A DNA stretch of 64,000 bases, taken from the NCBI RefSeq assembly GCF_007004665.1, contig NZ_ML660054.1, positions 62,001-126,000 of the forward strand, read 5' to 3'. Below the pieces are notes generated by a model. That model was not told the origin of the DNA. It saw only the letters and a list, made by a program, of their open reading frames with translations, and ran no database searches. This DNA comes from Denitrobaculum tricleocarpae (lineage in GTDB: Bacteria > Pseudomonadota > Alphaproteobacteria > Kiloniellales > Kiloniellaceae). The translations under genes and the position numbers were made by a program. Positions 53,912 through 63,015 of the stretch are shown in pieces. Position 1 is the first letter of the stretch. Every line of letters starts with the position of its first letter.

Positions 53912-55123
53912 CTACTCCGCCGGAACCGAGATCACGACCTCATCCGAGACGGCACCACGATCCTTGGGCAGCATCAATGCGGCAAAACAGGCGACGAGCG
54001 CCGCGCCACCCAGAACATAGTAGAGCCAGATGAATTCGCCGGTGCGTTCCTGAACGAAAGCCACCAGCTGCAGAGCGACCGGCGCGATGGTGAAGGCCAG
54101 AACGAACTTGATCCCGAAGGCCAGACTGCGGTGCTTTTGGGGGGCGTAACGGGCGAGCAGCATATTCTCCGCGGGCAAGGCAGCCACGTTTACCAGAACC
54201 GCCAGCATGGCCACGAAGATCAACGGAAGACCGGACATGGCACCGACCGCGATCAGGAGGGGAACCTGCAACAGGAATGCGCAGACGTAGATCGGCTTCA
54301 AAGGATAACGGTCGGCAAGGTGTCCGCCGTAAACCTGCATCACGGAGCTGACGGTGTAGACGGCGGCTATGGCGAAGCCAATGCCGAAGGCCCCGTCCCC
54401 GGCCAGGTCGCGCAAGCGCAGATCAAAAACCTTCGGCAGCGAGACCTGGGTCGATTGATAGAGCAGCCCCGTCAAGAGCATGGTCATCAGAAGAATCACG
54501 AAGACCCGGACCATATCGCCCCGCGCCACCGGCGCACTCTGGACCCGGTCTTCTCCATCGTCCACGACTAGGCCACGATGAACGCAGTACCATAGCGCCA
54601 GACCCGTCGCGACGCAGGCCACTCCGGGTACGAAGAAGGCCGCGCGCCAGGAATGGAAATCGATCAGCAGGCCCGCGATGAGACCGGCTCCGGCAACACC
54701 CAGGCCACCGAAGATCCCGTTGATGCCGAGCGCCTTGCCGCGCGATTCCGCATTGCGGACCAGCCAGGCGATGCCGACGGGATGATAAATCGCGGCGAAG
54801 AGACCAATGGCGGCAAGACCGACGGCCATCGCCATCGGCGCGGCCATGAAGCTGCAGGCAATCGCCGCGCCGCCCAGACCGATGTGATAGACCACCATCA
54901 TACCCGGCGCCGACCAGCGGTCCGCCAGCCATCCGGCGGGAATAGCGCAGACACCCACCAGAATAGACCCGACCGTCCAGAGCCCGATGAGATTGTGATA
55001 AGGGATCGACCAATCGATCTCAATGGCCAGCACGACAACGAAATAGAGCGCCATGAAGAGATGAACGAAGGCATGCCCGATGCAGGAAAAAACCAGCGAT
55101 AACTGGGCGGAAGCCTTGGTCAC
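53912..55123 (-). CDS. Major facilitator superfamily transporter
   Basis: A roughly 403-residue MFS carrier with twelve membrane helices. The loop after TM2 reads PAGWLADRWS, and HPVGIAWLVRNAESRGKALG covers the TM4/5 region. The substrate is unknown. The start is uncertain: GTG 55123 has GAGGA nine bases upstream, while TTG 55129 would be too close to it. Convergent with metY, 14 bp apart. Confidence 0.87.
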   Translation of the reverse strand: MTKASAQLSLVFSCIGHAFVHLFMALYFVVVLAIEIDWSIPYHNLIGLWTVGSILVGVCAIPAGWLADRWSAPGMMVVYHIGLGGAAIACSFMAAPMAMAVGLAAIGLFAAIYHPVGIAWLVRNAESRGKALGINGIFGGLGVAGAGLIAGLLIDFHSWRAAFFVPGVACVATGLALWYCVHRGLVVDDGEDRVQSAPVARGDMVRVFVILLMTMLLTGLLYQSTQVSLPKVFDLRLRDLAGDGAFGIGFAIAAVYTVSSVMQVYGGHLADRYPLKPIYVCAFLLQVPLLIAVGAMSGLPLIFVAMLAVLVNVAALPAENMLLARYAPQKHRSLAFGIKFVLAFTIAPVALQLVAFVQERTGEFIWLYYVLGGAALVACFAALMLPKDRGAVSDEVVISVPAE

Positions 55124-55343
55124 AATCAATCGTCCTCAGAGATTTCTGCGTTTCTGATACGCGCGGTCAGAACGTCGAAGACTATGGCTATACACGCCTG
55201 CGGTAGGCCCTACAAGCGGTCGAACTGCATGGCAGCTTTGCAGTCTTCCTTCCGGCACCCTGCCTCGGTTATGCCCAATTCCCGCCTGAATATCCCCATT
55301 CGCGGCCCCATTCAGGTCCAACTGTCCCGCCAGCATAGCCAGC

Positions 55344-55580
55344 ATGGACGCCCCAGATCGACCAAAAGCCATGCGAGGAAAGACAGTGCAACAGAGCTTC
55401 GAGACCAGCGACAAGATTCCGCAAAATACCGGCCCCGGCCTGCCGCTCGGCAATCTCATCGAACCTATCGCAACCACCCTCGACGATATTGATCTTGAGC
55501 GCGTGGTTTGGGATCAGGAATACCGCGCCCAGGTCCGACACCTGCTCACGGGAGGGGCATTTGGCAGCAACGAGCGTTAA
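55344..55580 (+). CDS. Hypothetical 78-residue protein
   Basis: Not recognised. An in-frame alternative ATG occurs ten codons in (55371). The predicted chain is soluble, with polar N-terminus, then LPLGNLIEPIATTLDDIDLERVVWDQEYRAQVRHLL, which would form amphipathic helices. There is no strong ribosome site, and an open frame lies antisense to it, so reality is uncertain. Confidence 0.4.
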   Translation: MDAPDRPKAMRGKTVQQSFETSDKIPQNTGPGLPLGNLIEPIATTLDDIDLERVVWDQEYRAQVRHLLTGGAFGSNER

Positions 55581-55657
55581 AGGCGACTGAGTGAGTATGC
55601 GGAGCCCCCCACCGAGTCACAGGCCGCCTCTTCCATGATCCAGTCCCGGAAATCCCG

Positions 55658-55822
55658 CTAGGCTGAATTCTCGAGTGCGCCTTGCGGGTAAGTCAGAGAG
55701 TAACCGTAGTCTTCAAGCTTGATATCGGAGATCGCGAAAAGCTGGCCCGCCGCCAGCTCGTTTTCGGCCAGAGCATCGTTCAGGGCAATCCCCTGCCCGT
55801 CAATCACCGCCTGGTCGCACCG
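55658..55822 (-). pseudogene. C-terminal remnant of a LysR-type regulator
   Basis: The last ~50 residues of this frame read MRCDQAVIDGQGIALNDALAE, then LAAGQLFAISDIKLEDYGYSLTYP before a TAG. This is the typical end of a GcvA-like LysR ligand domain (aidGqGial ... L--G-L--). The upstream part, which should hold the HTH and most of the ligand domain, is missing; immediately upstream sequence is unrelated in composition and the GNAT gene starts at 56019. Most likely an old deletion remnant. Confidence 0.6.
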
Positions 55823-56018
55823 CATGAAGAAACCCCTCGCACTGGTGCACCTGCACCCGGATGCCGCGGCGCCCGGAACCCGTCTGTCCGTTGCAGGTAA
55901 AGACTTCTCCTGCGAGGCGATCGTCGAGCCCATCCCATTTTTTGATCGCGACAAGTCTCGGACACAGGCTTAAAACCAGTTCCTCTATCTCTACATCAGA
56001 GACGAGGTCGCCGGTTCG

Positions 56019-56504
56019 ATGATTATCCGCCCTTACCAGAAAAGAGACGCGGTGGCGCTCGCCGAGATCTTTCTGCGGGCCGTCGAACAGATCGGCAGCC
56101 GGCACTACACCCCTGATCAGGTCGCAGTCTGGGCCGCCCGCTGCCCGACACCAGAAGGTCTGGAGGAAATCATGCGGGATGGCCGCGCAAGGTTTGTCGC
56201 AATCGACGACGCACGTGGCCCTGTCGCCTTTAGCGACCTCAAGCCGGATGGGCATATCCACTTCCTCTACTGCGCGCCGGAGGCTGCAGGCAAAGGCATC
56301 ACCACAGCCCTCTTCAGCGCTCTGGAGGAGTATGCACGCTTGCAGGGCATGACACGGCTAACCAGCGAAGCCAGTGAAGCCGCACGTCGGTTCTTTTTGA
56401 AACAAGGCTTCGTTGTGATGGAACGGCGCGACTTCGAACTGTCCGGCGTGGCGATCCACAACTATGCGGTCGAGAAAGTTCTTTCCAACGAGACGTCCGG
56501 CTGA
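56019..56504 (+). CDS. GNAT-family N-acetyltransferase
   Basis: A 161-residue GNAT: IRPYQKRDAVALAEIFLRAV at the N-terminus, then HIHFLYCAPEAAGKGITTALF containing the acetyl-CoA pyrophosphate loop, and EAARRFFLKQGFVVMERRDF at the end. Similar to the YafP-type acetyltransferases. The acceptor is unknown. ATG 56019; convergent with the VOC gene. Confidence 0.87.
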   Translation: MIIRPYQKRDAVALAEIFLRAVEQIGSRHYTPDQVAVWAARCPTPEGLEEIMRDGRARFVAIDDARGPVAFSDLKPDGHIHFLYCAPEAAGKGITTALFSALEEYARLQGMTRLTSEASEAARRFFLKQGFVVMERRDFELSGVAIHNYAVEKVLSNETSG

Positions 56505-56576
56505 TCTTCTCGGATCGTCAGGCACTGATCTTCAAGCACTGGCCGAAAAGGCGAGCCTGCGGACCTTCTCGAGGCT

Positions 56577-56996
56577 TCAGCCCGTTGGTGGCGGCCCTTC
56601 CGGCGTCCCGACACAGATAACGTAGCCATCCGGATCGCGGAAATAGAGCTCCATCATGCCATACCACTGCAACGTCGGTCCTTTTACGAGTTGGTCTTCA
56701 GGGATCCGGTCGATGACATCTTTCGGGTGAAGGTCGCGAAAATAGATCGTGCCGGAGGCAGAGGGCGTTTGATCCGCGTTATAGACGGAAAGCTCATCAG
56801 CCAGCGAAGCCGCCGTCTGCAGCATCAGCTGTCCGCCGTTCCATTCCAGGATCGCAAAGGCCGCGCCCGCGGCGTCACTGCCGGACAGGATTTCCCGCTC
56901 CTGCGACACGGCCATGACGAGGGTCATGTCCAGCATATCGCGATAGAACGCAAGCGAGCGCTGCATATCTGTGACAAGTAGATTCGGAATGATCAT
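56577..56996 (-). CDS. VOC-family (glyoxalase/bleomycin-resistance fold) protein
   Basis: A 139-residue vicinal-oxygen-chelate protein: VTDMQRSLAFYRDMLDMTLV, AFAILEWNGGQLMLQTA and the final MMELYFRDPDGYVICVGTPEG with a metal-binding Glu. Many such proteins are dioxygenases, lyases or antibiotic-binding proteins; the assignment cannot be narrowed. ATG 56996. Confidence 0.85.
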   Translation of the reverse strand: MIIPNLLVTDMQRSLAFYRDMLDMTLVMAVSQEREILSGSDAAGAAFAILEWNGGQLMLQTAASLADELSVYNADQTPSASGTIYFRDLHPKDVIDRIPEDQLVKGPTLQWYGMMELYFRDPDGYVICVGTPEGPPPTG

Positions 56997-57123
56997 AGCT
57001 GTCCTTGCACTGCTGGCTCCGAGACTAGAGCCTCTGCAACTGCGGTCAAATCAAGTATCACATATCGCAAAAAGCAACCAGCCGGACAAGTCGATGAGCC
57101 GGCTTCGCGCAAGACCAGCCCGT

Positions 57124-57372
57124 TTAGTAGGCCTTTGGTTTGCGGGCCGGTTCTTTTTTCGGTGCGGACGGCTTTTTAGCTTTGGCCGGCCCGGCGGTCG
57201 CCTCGGCGGCTTCTTTGTCGGCTGCTTCTTTCGCCAGACGTAAGGCGCGCAGCTTGGCGACGTGATCCGCCTCTGCTTTCCTCGCCTTTTCCTTATCTTT
57301 ACCGGCTTGCGCTGCCTTCTTCTGCGTCGCGGCGAAGTGCTGCTCCGCCTGAGATCGAAGTGATTTTTGCAT
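57124..57372 (-). CDS. Small Lys/Ala-rich charged protein, unknown function
   Basis: An 82-residue highly charged protein. Residues 1-60 are probably one long helix (LRSQAEQHFAATQKKAA, LRALRLAKEAADKEAAE), and the rest is Pro/Lys-rich (KKPSAPKKEPARKP). ATG 57372 has AGAGGA nine bases upstream. It lies downstream of cspA on the same strand; similar small charged proteins are often found beside cold-shock genes. Nucleic-acid contact is plausible but not shown. Confidence 0.6.
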   Translation of the reverse strand: MQKSLRSQAEQHFAATQKKAAQAGKDKEKARKAEADHVAKLRALRLAKEAADKEAAEATAGPAKAKKPSAPKKEPARKPKAY

Positions 57373-57678
57373 GACGGCTGTCCTCTGCGCTATTCGAGAG
57401 ATACGGGCGGAGGGATCGTCCCGCAGCACCGACGCGGGACCGCTCGCAGATAAGTGCAAAAATCCTGTGGCGGCCAGACTTGCCGCATGTTTGATCGTAT
57501 TTGCGTGCCGCTTTTACCGATCGACTGAAAAACAGAATGCGCTGTTTCCAGGATCGTTCTTTGCGTGATTTCAGGAGGTCACGAAACCGGTGCCTTGTCC
57601 TGCCTCGCGGGCTGCAATCGCCCTTTCTTTCGTGTGATGATCGCTCCCGACCTAAGCCGGAAGCGATCACCCGTATCT
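57373..57678. other. 306-bp gap between cspA and the Lys/Ala-rich gene
   Basis: Contains an imperfect hairpin GATCGCT-...-AGCGATC (57639-57668), the probable end of the cspA transcript. Otherwise no gene seen. Confidence 0.45.
57639..57668 (-). terminator. Possible terminator after cspA
   Basis: Seven-base stem GATCGCT/AGCGATC with additional CC/GG pairing inside, just downstream of the cspA stop. No clear T-run. Confidence 0.35.
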
Positions 57679-57888
57679 TCAGTCGATTACAGAGAGGTTC
57701 TCTGCAGAAGACTTGCCGTTCTGACCGGTCTGGACCTCGAACGAGACCTTCTGGCCTTCGTTGAGTGAGCTGAGACCAGCGCGCTCGACAGCAGAAATAT
57801 GAACAAATGCGTCTTTCGAACCATCATCAGGCTCGATGAAACCATAACCCTTCGTCGGGTTGAACCACTTTACGGTGCCTTGGGCCAT
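57679..57888 (-). CDS. cspA: Cold-shock protein (CspA family)
   Basis: A 69-residue cold-shock domain: [20 protein letters not shown] includes RNP1, [14 protein letters not shown] includes RNP2, and the C-terminus ends [13 protein letters not shown]. It binds single-stranded RNA/DNA and melts RNA structure. The long untranslated stretch upstream (57889 to about 58000) is as expected for a cold-regulated 5' UTR. Which paralogue this is cannot be told. Confidence 0.95.
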   Translation of the reverse strand: MAQGTVKWFNPTKGYGFIEPDDGSKDAFVHISAVERAGLSSLNEGQKVSFEVQTGQNGKSSAENLSVID

Positions 57889-58107
57889 CGTCGTCTTCCT
57901 CTAACAGAAACAGTGATCTCGCATGCCGGATGCGGCAGTGACGTGATCGGGATAACGCTCACATTGTTAGGGGATAAAGAGGCTAATCGGCGAACCGGTT
58001 ATTCAAATAACACAAAACAGATGCAACACGCTCGGACCACAATCATTGGGAATGGCCGGAAAGTCAACGCAACACTTGTTTTAAGTGGTATTTCGAGAGC
58101 GACGTCT

Positions 58108-58647
58108 TTAGCGAAGCTGTAAAACCGCGAAGGTTTCCGAGAGGCGTTTCAAAGCCAGCCTCTGCTCATCCGAAGGGCTGTCGTCCTCGACTGCAGCCAC
58201 CCGCTCCGCCATCACCAGGAGCTCTTGGCGCTGCGCGTCGGAAATGCTCTTGGCCAGTCCTCTCGAGAGCCGCCGGATGACCTCATCGGGGTTGGCCAGT
58301 TGATGGGCCAGCCACCGGCCATAAGCGGTCATCTGCTCGGCATCCTTTTCCGACGCTTCAAAAACGCGCGCGCACTCGTCCTGGATCACCTTCATCTGCT
58401 CTCGCGTATAGTCACCATCCATTTTGGCGAACGCCACCAGTATACCCGCCGCCGCCAGGCGCGAATCTTCGACAACGTCGAGTGGATGTTTACCGGCAAC
58501 GCGACGATAGCCGAAACGGCGCACCGCAGCGCGCGCATCATCCGCCACATCAATGAATTCCCGCGCCACCGAAGCGGCATTCCGCGTCCGCCAGACCCAG
58601 AAGGCAATTCCGCCAACAAGGGTCAAAATCCCTATCAGAATGTGCAC
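58108..58647 (-). CDS. TerB-like protein with N-terminal membrane anchor
   Basis: A 179-residue protein. One N-terminal helix (ILIGILTLVGGIAFWVW) anchors it, followed by a TerB-like all-helical domain (about 55-178): AAAGILVAFAKMDGDYTREQMKVI and LLVMAERVAAVEDDSPSDEQRLAL are the typical paired acidic segments. TerB domains occur in tellurite-resistance and metal-sensing complexes; no ter genes are nearby. The start is GTG 58647. Confidence 0.75.
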   Translation of the reverse strand: MHILIGILTLVGGIAFWVWRTRNAASVAREFIDVADDARAAVRRFGYRRVAGKHPLDVVEDSRLAAAGILVAFAKMDGDYTREQMKVIQDECARVFEASEKDAEQMTAYGRWLAHQLANPDEVIRRLSRGLAKSISDAQRQELLVMAERVAAVEDDSPSDEQRLALKRLSETFAVLQLR

Positions 58648-58997
58648 GCCAACCCCAAAATCTACTCTGAATAAATTAAGTCCGGAACTTACCGAACAAC
58701 CATTGATTTAGAAAGCGGGCTCTCCGGCAAAAGAATTTTCAGAAATCCGACCAGGCAGAAGCACCTTATTTTCAGATAACTGTCGGACAATCATGATGTT
58801 TTGAACCAGGAGAGACCCCTAAACTCAGTCGGTAGACACTTCGATTCGGGAAATCAACTATTTAGGTCTCCCCAAAGGCCGGAGCACCAACAAAACGGTG
58901 CAATTAAGCTGGGTTTTCTGCCCGCGCCACTCTTTCTAAACGCCTTAATATCTCTTAACATGTCCCTACGAACATAAGACTTTTGGGGATACTTCAT
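58648..58997. other. 350-bp intergenic region
   Basis: AT-rich. An imperfect inverted repeat pairs GAGACCCCTAAA (near 58811) with TTTAGGTCTCC (58861-58871), with a two-base bulge. No gene recognised. Confidence 0.45.
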
Positions 58998-59075
58998 ATG
59001 GCGGATGAAGAAACACGGGCTGAAGCGAACAGCCGTTGCATGCTCGAGACGGGAGCTCTCCGGAATGTTGCTTAA
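58998..59075 (+). CDS. Possible 25-codon leader ORF overlapping the next gene
   Basis: ATG 58998, preceded by GGGGA, encodes 25 acidic/polar residues (MADEETRAEANSRCMLETGA...) and its TAA overlaps the next gene's ATG by 11 bases in another frame. It may be a coupling leader or the original N-terminus lost by a frameshift. Confidence 0.3.
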   Translation: MADEETRAEANSRCMLETGALRNVA

Positions 59076-59397
59076 ACGCCCACAACGCCCATCTCGCGCG
59101 CAAAAAGCCTGGCTTCGTCGCGGGCTCGACCAGCCTGGCGGCAAACTGCCGTTGTTCAATCGCGAGGGCCAGGAGTACTCCTCGAGAACCATCAAAAGCT
59201 GTATCGAGCAGGGCTGGGCCGAACCCTGGTTTAACAATCCTCTCAAGCCCGACTGGCTGGTCTGCAAGCTGACCGACTCGGGACGCCTGATCGTTTCGCT
59301 GCCTGATGCCAAATCCGACAAAACGAGATCTGAAGTCTCAAAAAATCAAGCGCAGGCCATAAATGGCACAACACAATCTCAGATATCTCTCATCTAG
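59065..59397 (+). CDS. Conserved-looking hypothetical basic protein
   Basis: A 110-residue soluble protein, function unknown. Basic N-terminus LLKRPQRPSRAQKAWLRRGL, then DQPGGKLPLFNREGQEY, a helix RTIKSCIEQGWAEPWF and LVCKLTDSGRLIV, which looks like a small winged-helix-like fold. The ATG at 59065 has GGAG nine bases upstream; the same frame is open from 59005, but the extension is poor. Trp-rich and not similar to its neighbours. Confidence 0.6.
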   Translation: MLLKRPQRPSRAQKAWLRRGLDQPGGKLPLFNREGQEYSSRTIKSCIEQGWAEPWFNNPLKPDWLVCKLTDSGRLIVSLPDAKSDKTRSEVSKNQAQAINGTTQSQISLI

Positions 59398-59853
59398 GAT
59401 TTTTCTCGTTAAAACGACCTATATTGAATGCCAAACAACGCGCACAGAATATTGATATTAAACGCCTCAATAGCTTTCAGTCATCGCCCAAACAAATTGG
59501 TCTTATAAAAATACCATAAGACCAAACACACCCGAATCTATTGATTCTGTAGCGTTCAAGCTGCAGGCAACCAATTGTTTTACTTGCCATTGATCGCAAA
59601 ATTTCGTCTAACTTGGGTCCGTGTTCAATGAGTTGCTTTCTTTAATACACAAACACAGTATTAACCCCAATATGCTAGCCTGCAGCATTCGTGGTATCGA
59701 AGACGACAAAGATATCTGCTTAGGGGACCCGGGAGGAGACAGCATCGGACTCTGTTCGATAGGCCTGCTGAACGGCATTAAGATATGCCTCAGGGGCTTT
59801 GCGGGAAGATCCGATGGGACGCCAACAACGAGGTCAACGCGGAGTCGATCGTA
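59398..59853. other. 456-bp intergenic region before phaZ
   Basis: AT-rich at 59400-59560, containing a perfect inverted repeat at 59497-59525. The right part (59680-59850) has coding-like composition in the phaZ frame but no supported start. No other gene seen. Confidence 0.45.
59497..59525. promoter_or_regulatory. Perfect 10-bp inverted repeat upstream of phaZ
   Basis: TTGGTCTTAT and ATAAGACCAA are separated by 9 bp. It has no T-run on the plus side and is 330 bp before phaZ and 100 bp after the hypothetical gene; it could be an operator or a terminator-like hairpin. Confidence 0.4.
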
Positions 59854-61080
59854 ATGCTTTATGCATACCATGAGATGAACAACGCTGCGCTCGCGCCGAT
59901 GCGGGCGTTCGCCAAAGCGACACGCAGCATGTTCCAGCATCCCATGGTGCCCCTCTCCTACACCAGTATTGGTCAGGCCTTCGCTGCCGGCGCGGATGTC
60001 CTGGACGGAGCCATCAAGCACCGTGGAAAACCTGCCTGGGGCATTCAGGACACCGAAATCAATGGAAGCCGCGTTGCAGTGACCGAGAAGGTTGTGCTGC
60101 ACCGGAGCTTTGGCGATCTGCTGCACTTCGAGCGCAAGACCAAAGTGAAATCCCCGAAAGTTCTTCTTGTCGCCCCGATGTCCGGACATCACGCCACGCT
60201 GCTCAGAGGCACGGTGAAGGCTTTGCTGCCCGAGCATGAGGTTTACATCACGGATTGGACGGACGCACGGATCGTGCCCGAGAGCGAGGGACGTTTTGGG
60301 CTCGATGACTATATTGCTTATCTGATGGAATTTATCCAAACACTCGGCGATGACGTGCATGTCATTGCGGTCTGCCAACCCGCCCCGATCGTGCTGGCAA
60401 CCGTTGCCTTGATGGCGGCGAACGACGACGCCTGTCAGCCCCTTTCGATGACCCTAATGGGCGGTCCTGTCGATGCGGCAGCGTCCGAGACCGAAGTGAC
60501 CCGTCTGGCCGCAAGCCGTCCTCTGGGTTGGTTCAAGCGCAATATGATCGCCAAGGTGCCACTCTATTACCCCGGAGCGACCCGGTCGGTTTATCCCGGC
60601 TTCATGCAACTGGGCGCCTTTATCTCCATGAATGCCATGCGGCACGTCAATGCCCACGTCCAGATGTTTCACCACCTCATCGAGGGCGACGGCGACTCAG
60701 CCGAAGCGCACCGGCGCTTCTACGACGAGTATCTCTCGGTTATGGATATTACGGCTGAGTTTTACCTGGAGACCCTGGATTGCGTCTTCCAGAAGCACAG
60801 CCTCGCCAACGGAACCATGAAATGGCGTGATCAGCTGGTTGAGCCCGCGAAGATCAAGAAAACCGCGCTGATGACGGTGGAGGGTGAACTCGACGACATC
60901 TCTTCGCCGGCTCAAACCGAGGCCGCGCATGATCTCTGCTCGAGCATTCCGGAAGAAAAACGCGCCCATCATCTTCAAAAGAAGGTCGGTCACTACGGCA
61001 TCTTCAATGGCCGCCGCTGGCGTGAGAATATCCGTCCGAAGATCACCGAGTTCATCCGCAAGAACGACCCGGCATTTTAA
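59854..61080 (+). CDS. phaZ: Intracellular polyhydroxyalkanoate depolymerase
   Basis: A 408-residue PHB depolymerase of the intracellular type, mobilising the polymer made by PhaC. The catalytic cysteine lies in VIAVCQPAPIV, the lipase-like box used by intracellular PhaZ in place of serine. FHHLIEGDGDSAEAH and LMTVEGELDDISSPAQ (acid) and QKKVGHYGIFNGRRW (histidine) complete the triad. ATG 59854 with GGAG nine bases upstream is preferred; the frame is open to 59785. It is not linked to phaC in this window. Confidence 0.9.
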   Translation: MLYAYHEMNNAALAPMRAFAKATRSMFQHPMVPLSYTSIGQAFAAGADVLDGAIKHRGKPAWGIQDTEINGSRVAVTEKVVLHRSFGDLLHFERKTKVKSPKVLLVAPMSGHHATLLRGTVKALLPEHEVYITDWTDARIVPESEGRFGLDDYIAYLMEFIQTLGDDVHVIAVCQPAPIVLATVALMAANDDACQPLSMTLMGGPVDAAASETEVTRLAASRPLGWFKRNMIAKVPLYYPGATRSVYPGFMQLGAFISMNAMRHVNAHVQMFHHLIEGDGDSAEAHRRFYDEYLSVMDITAEFYLETLDCVFQKHSLANGTMKWRDQLVEPAKIKKTALMTVEGELDDISSPAQTEAAHDLCSSIPEEKRAHHLQKKVGHYGIFNGRRWRENIRPKITEFIRKNDPAF

Positions 61081-61338
61081 CGCCTGAAAAATCGCAACCA
61101 GGCCGCGGTGAGGCTATCGCTCCCCTACCGGACGCTACCATACGCGTGCTTGAGTTTCCGTTCCTTGCGAAGCGCCGGACAGCCTGCGATCCCCCGTTAA
61201 AGTTTCCTACACCATAATGCGAATACCCTACCGCTGTGAGTTGACAGGGCGCTTCGCCCTTTCCGGCCCGCGCCTTCATGTCTTCCTCCGGAAACACCAG
61301 GCGCCGAACCCGGAACAAAAACCGGTGGTAGAGACAAA

Positions 61339-62190
61339 ATGACCTTTGCAGAGAAATCGAGAGCTATCCGGCCCTTTGCGCTGATTTCGCTCCTGACCCT
61401 TGGCGGCCTGACAGGCTGTCAGCAGACCTACGACGACACCAAAGGCTGGGGAAACGACGTCGAGGCCTGGTTCCGCGAAGATTTCATAAAGGATGTCAAG
61501 GCCTCCATCGATGATATCGGCGAGGAAATCTCAGGTCTTTCGGGCGCTGAAACGGCACAGAGCACAGCCACGCCAGACTCTGTGGCCGTGCCACAAACGG
61601 CTGATGCCGAAAAGTCCGCAGCGGAAACCCTAAGCGAGGGGATGACTGCAAGCCCCGAGACCATTAGCGAACAAGGCCGCGAGACACAGGTTGCAAGCAC
61701 AGCGCCTGAAATTCCCTCGGTCACCACGGATGCGCCCGCGCAGGAAACCCCTAAACCTGCCGCCACCAGCCAGACCGCACGGCCGAACCTCTATCCGCAA
61801 ACCGCAGGCAAACCACCTGCCGAAACCGCGAAGGCCGAGACCGCACCGGCAAAACCGAAACCTGCCGTCAAGCAGGTGGCAGGCAAGCAGAAAGCCGATA
61901 TGGCGCTGCACCTCTCCTCGAACAAAACCAAGGAGTCGGCAATGCGGGAGTGGACCGAGCTGAAGAAGGCCTTCCCTGATCAGTTAGGTGGCTTGAACCT
62001 CGAGATTGCCCGCACGGACCTGGGCAAAAAAGGCGTCTTTTTCCGGGTGATGGCCGGCCCTTTTGCTGACAAACCTGCTGCCGCCCGTGTCTGCTCCGAG
62101 TTGAAGAAAAAAGAGCAGTACTGCGCTGTGATGCAGGCGCCTGCGGGGCAATCACAAGCCCAGAGCGCCCGAATCGAGAGCCAGGGTTAG
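61339..62190 (+). CDS. SPOR-domain lipoprotein
   Basis: A 283-residue lipoprotein. The lipobox is LTGC (Cys27). The middle is a Pro/Ala/Thr-rich linker, and the C-terminal SPOR domain (about 205-275) has ALHLSSNKTKESAMREWTEL, VFFRVMAGPFADKPAA and CSELKKKEQYCAVM. SPOR domains bind denuded septal glycan, so a role at the division site is likely. ATG 61339. Convergent with the alpha/beta hydrolase gene. Confidence 0.86.
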   Translation: MTFAEKSRAIRPFALISLLTLGGLTGCQQTYDDTKGWGNDVEAWFREDFIKDVKASIDDIGEEISGLSGAETAQSTATPDSVAVPQTADAEKSAAETLSEGMTASPETISEQGRETQVASTAPEIPSVTTDAPAQETPKPAATSQTARPNLYPQTAGKPPAETAKAETAPAKPKPAVKQVAGKQKADMALHLSSNKTKESAMREWTELKKAFPDQLGGLNLEIARTDLGKKGVFFRVMAGPFADKPAAARVCSELKKKEQYCAVMQAPAGQSQAQSARIESQG

Positions 62191-62199
62191 CACTCGTCC

Positions 62200-63015
62200 T
62201 TAGTGGTTTTCCAAGAAGGAAATGATCGCATCTTTTGCCCGCTCCGCATTTTTCAGGATCGGCGAATTGACGATGGCGTGACCGTTTCCCGGCAGAACCA
62301 GTGACGTGGCATCCGGGCGGCCATTAAAGACCTGGCCGCAGTGCTCCCCGCGTTTCGCGGCATACCAGGGATCTTCACCGCCCAAAATAGCCAAGACCGG
62401 CACCGTGACATCGGATTTGATCCCAATGTTGGGCGGCCGGCCCTGACAGTGCCACCCGGTGATGACCAACCCGGCTAGACCATTCCCCGGATAGTTCGCG
62501 ACCGCCATGCCGCCCTCGCTGAAGCCCATGACAAAGACCCGTGACTGATCGATCCAAGGCAGGCCGCGCACCTGCTCCAAAGCATAGCGGATCTCCTCCA
62601 CCCGATAGCTGTGGGCTTCGGGCGCCAGCGAAGTGCGATGCTCTTCCAGTGAGCAATTGGAGCGGCGGCGCGCGCGGGCAAAGCTGTCTGGAAAAAAGGT
62701 GGCGTAGCCGGCTTCCATAAACATCAGACGGGCGGCTTCTTCTTCACGGGCAATGCCGCTGCAGCCGTGCAGAAAAATGATGGCGGCCATATCCGTACCG
62801 TCGGGTATCCTTTGAAGTCCTCTCTGAACTAAGGTGTCCCGCCACTTGCCGAGGATCGGACGCCCGCCAAAGATATGGCCGGGGATAGACACATATGCAC
62901 GTTGCCATGTCGCGCTGACGTCGGCGTGGGCCTGCGGTGACCCATAGAGCATACCCAAGACTAATCCGGCGACGACTCCCATCATCCGCCTGCATCTCGT
63001 CTCCCACCGACCCAT
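62200..63015 (-). CDS. Secreted alpha/beta hydrolase (dienelactone-hydrolase-like)
   Basis: A 271-residue protein with an N-terminal hydrophobic segment (about 10-30, Ala-His-Ala at the likely cleavage). The fold shows AAIIFLHGCSGIAREE (oxyanion), nucleophile elbow MGFSEGGMAV, acid in GGEDPWYAAK and histidine in LPGNGHAIV. Several cysteines, including NCSLEEH and GWHCQG, may form disulfides in the periplasm. ATG 63015 has AGAGGCGG just upstream; a longer frame is not supported. Substrate unknown. Confidence 0.83.
   Translation of the reverse strand: MGRWETRCRRMMGVVAGLVLGMLYGSPQAHADVSATWQRAYVSIPGHIFGGRPILGKWRDTLVQRGLQRIPDGTDMAAIIFLHGCSGIAREEEAARLMFMEAGYATFFPDSFARARRRSNCSLEEHRTSLAPEAHSYRVEEIRYALEQVRGLPWIDQSRVFVMGFSEGGMAVANYPGNGLAGLVITGWHCQGRPPNIGIKSDVTVPVLAILGGEDPWYAAKRGEHCGQVFNGRPDATSLVLPGNGHAIVNSPILKNAERAKDAIISFLENH

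Noticed and set aside
55800-56261. 153-codon minus-strand ORF overlapping the GNAT gene
   Set aside because: Considered as the missing part of the LysR remnant, but its sequence shows no LysR pattern and it is antisense to a good GNAT.
38487-61080. PHA gene cluster
   Set aside because: phaC and phaZ are more than 19 kb apart with unrelated genes between, so they are not an operon.
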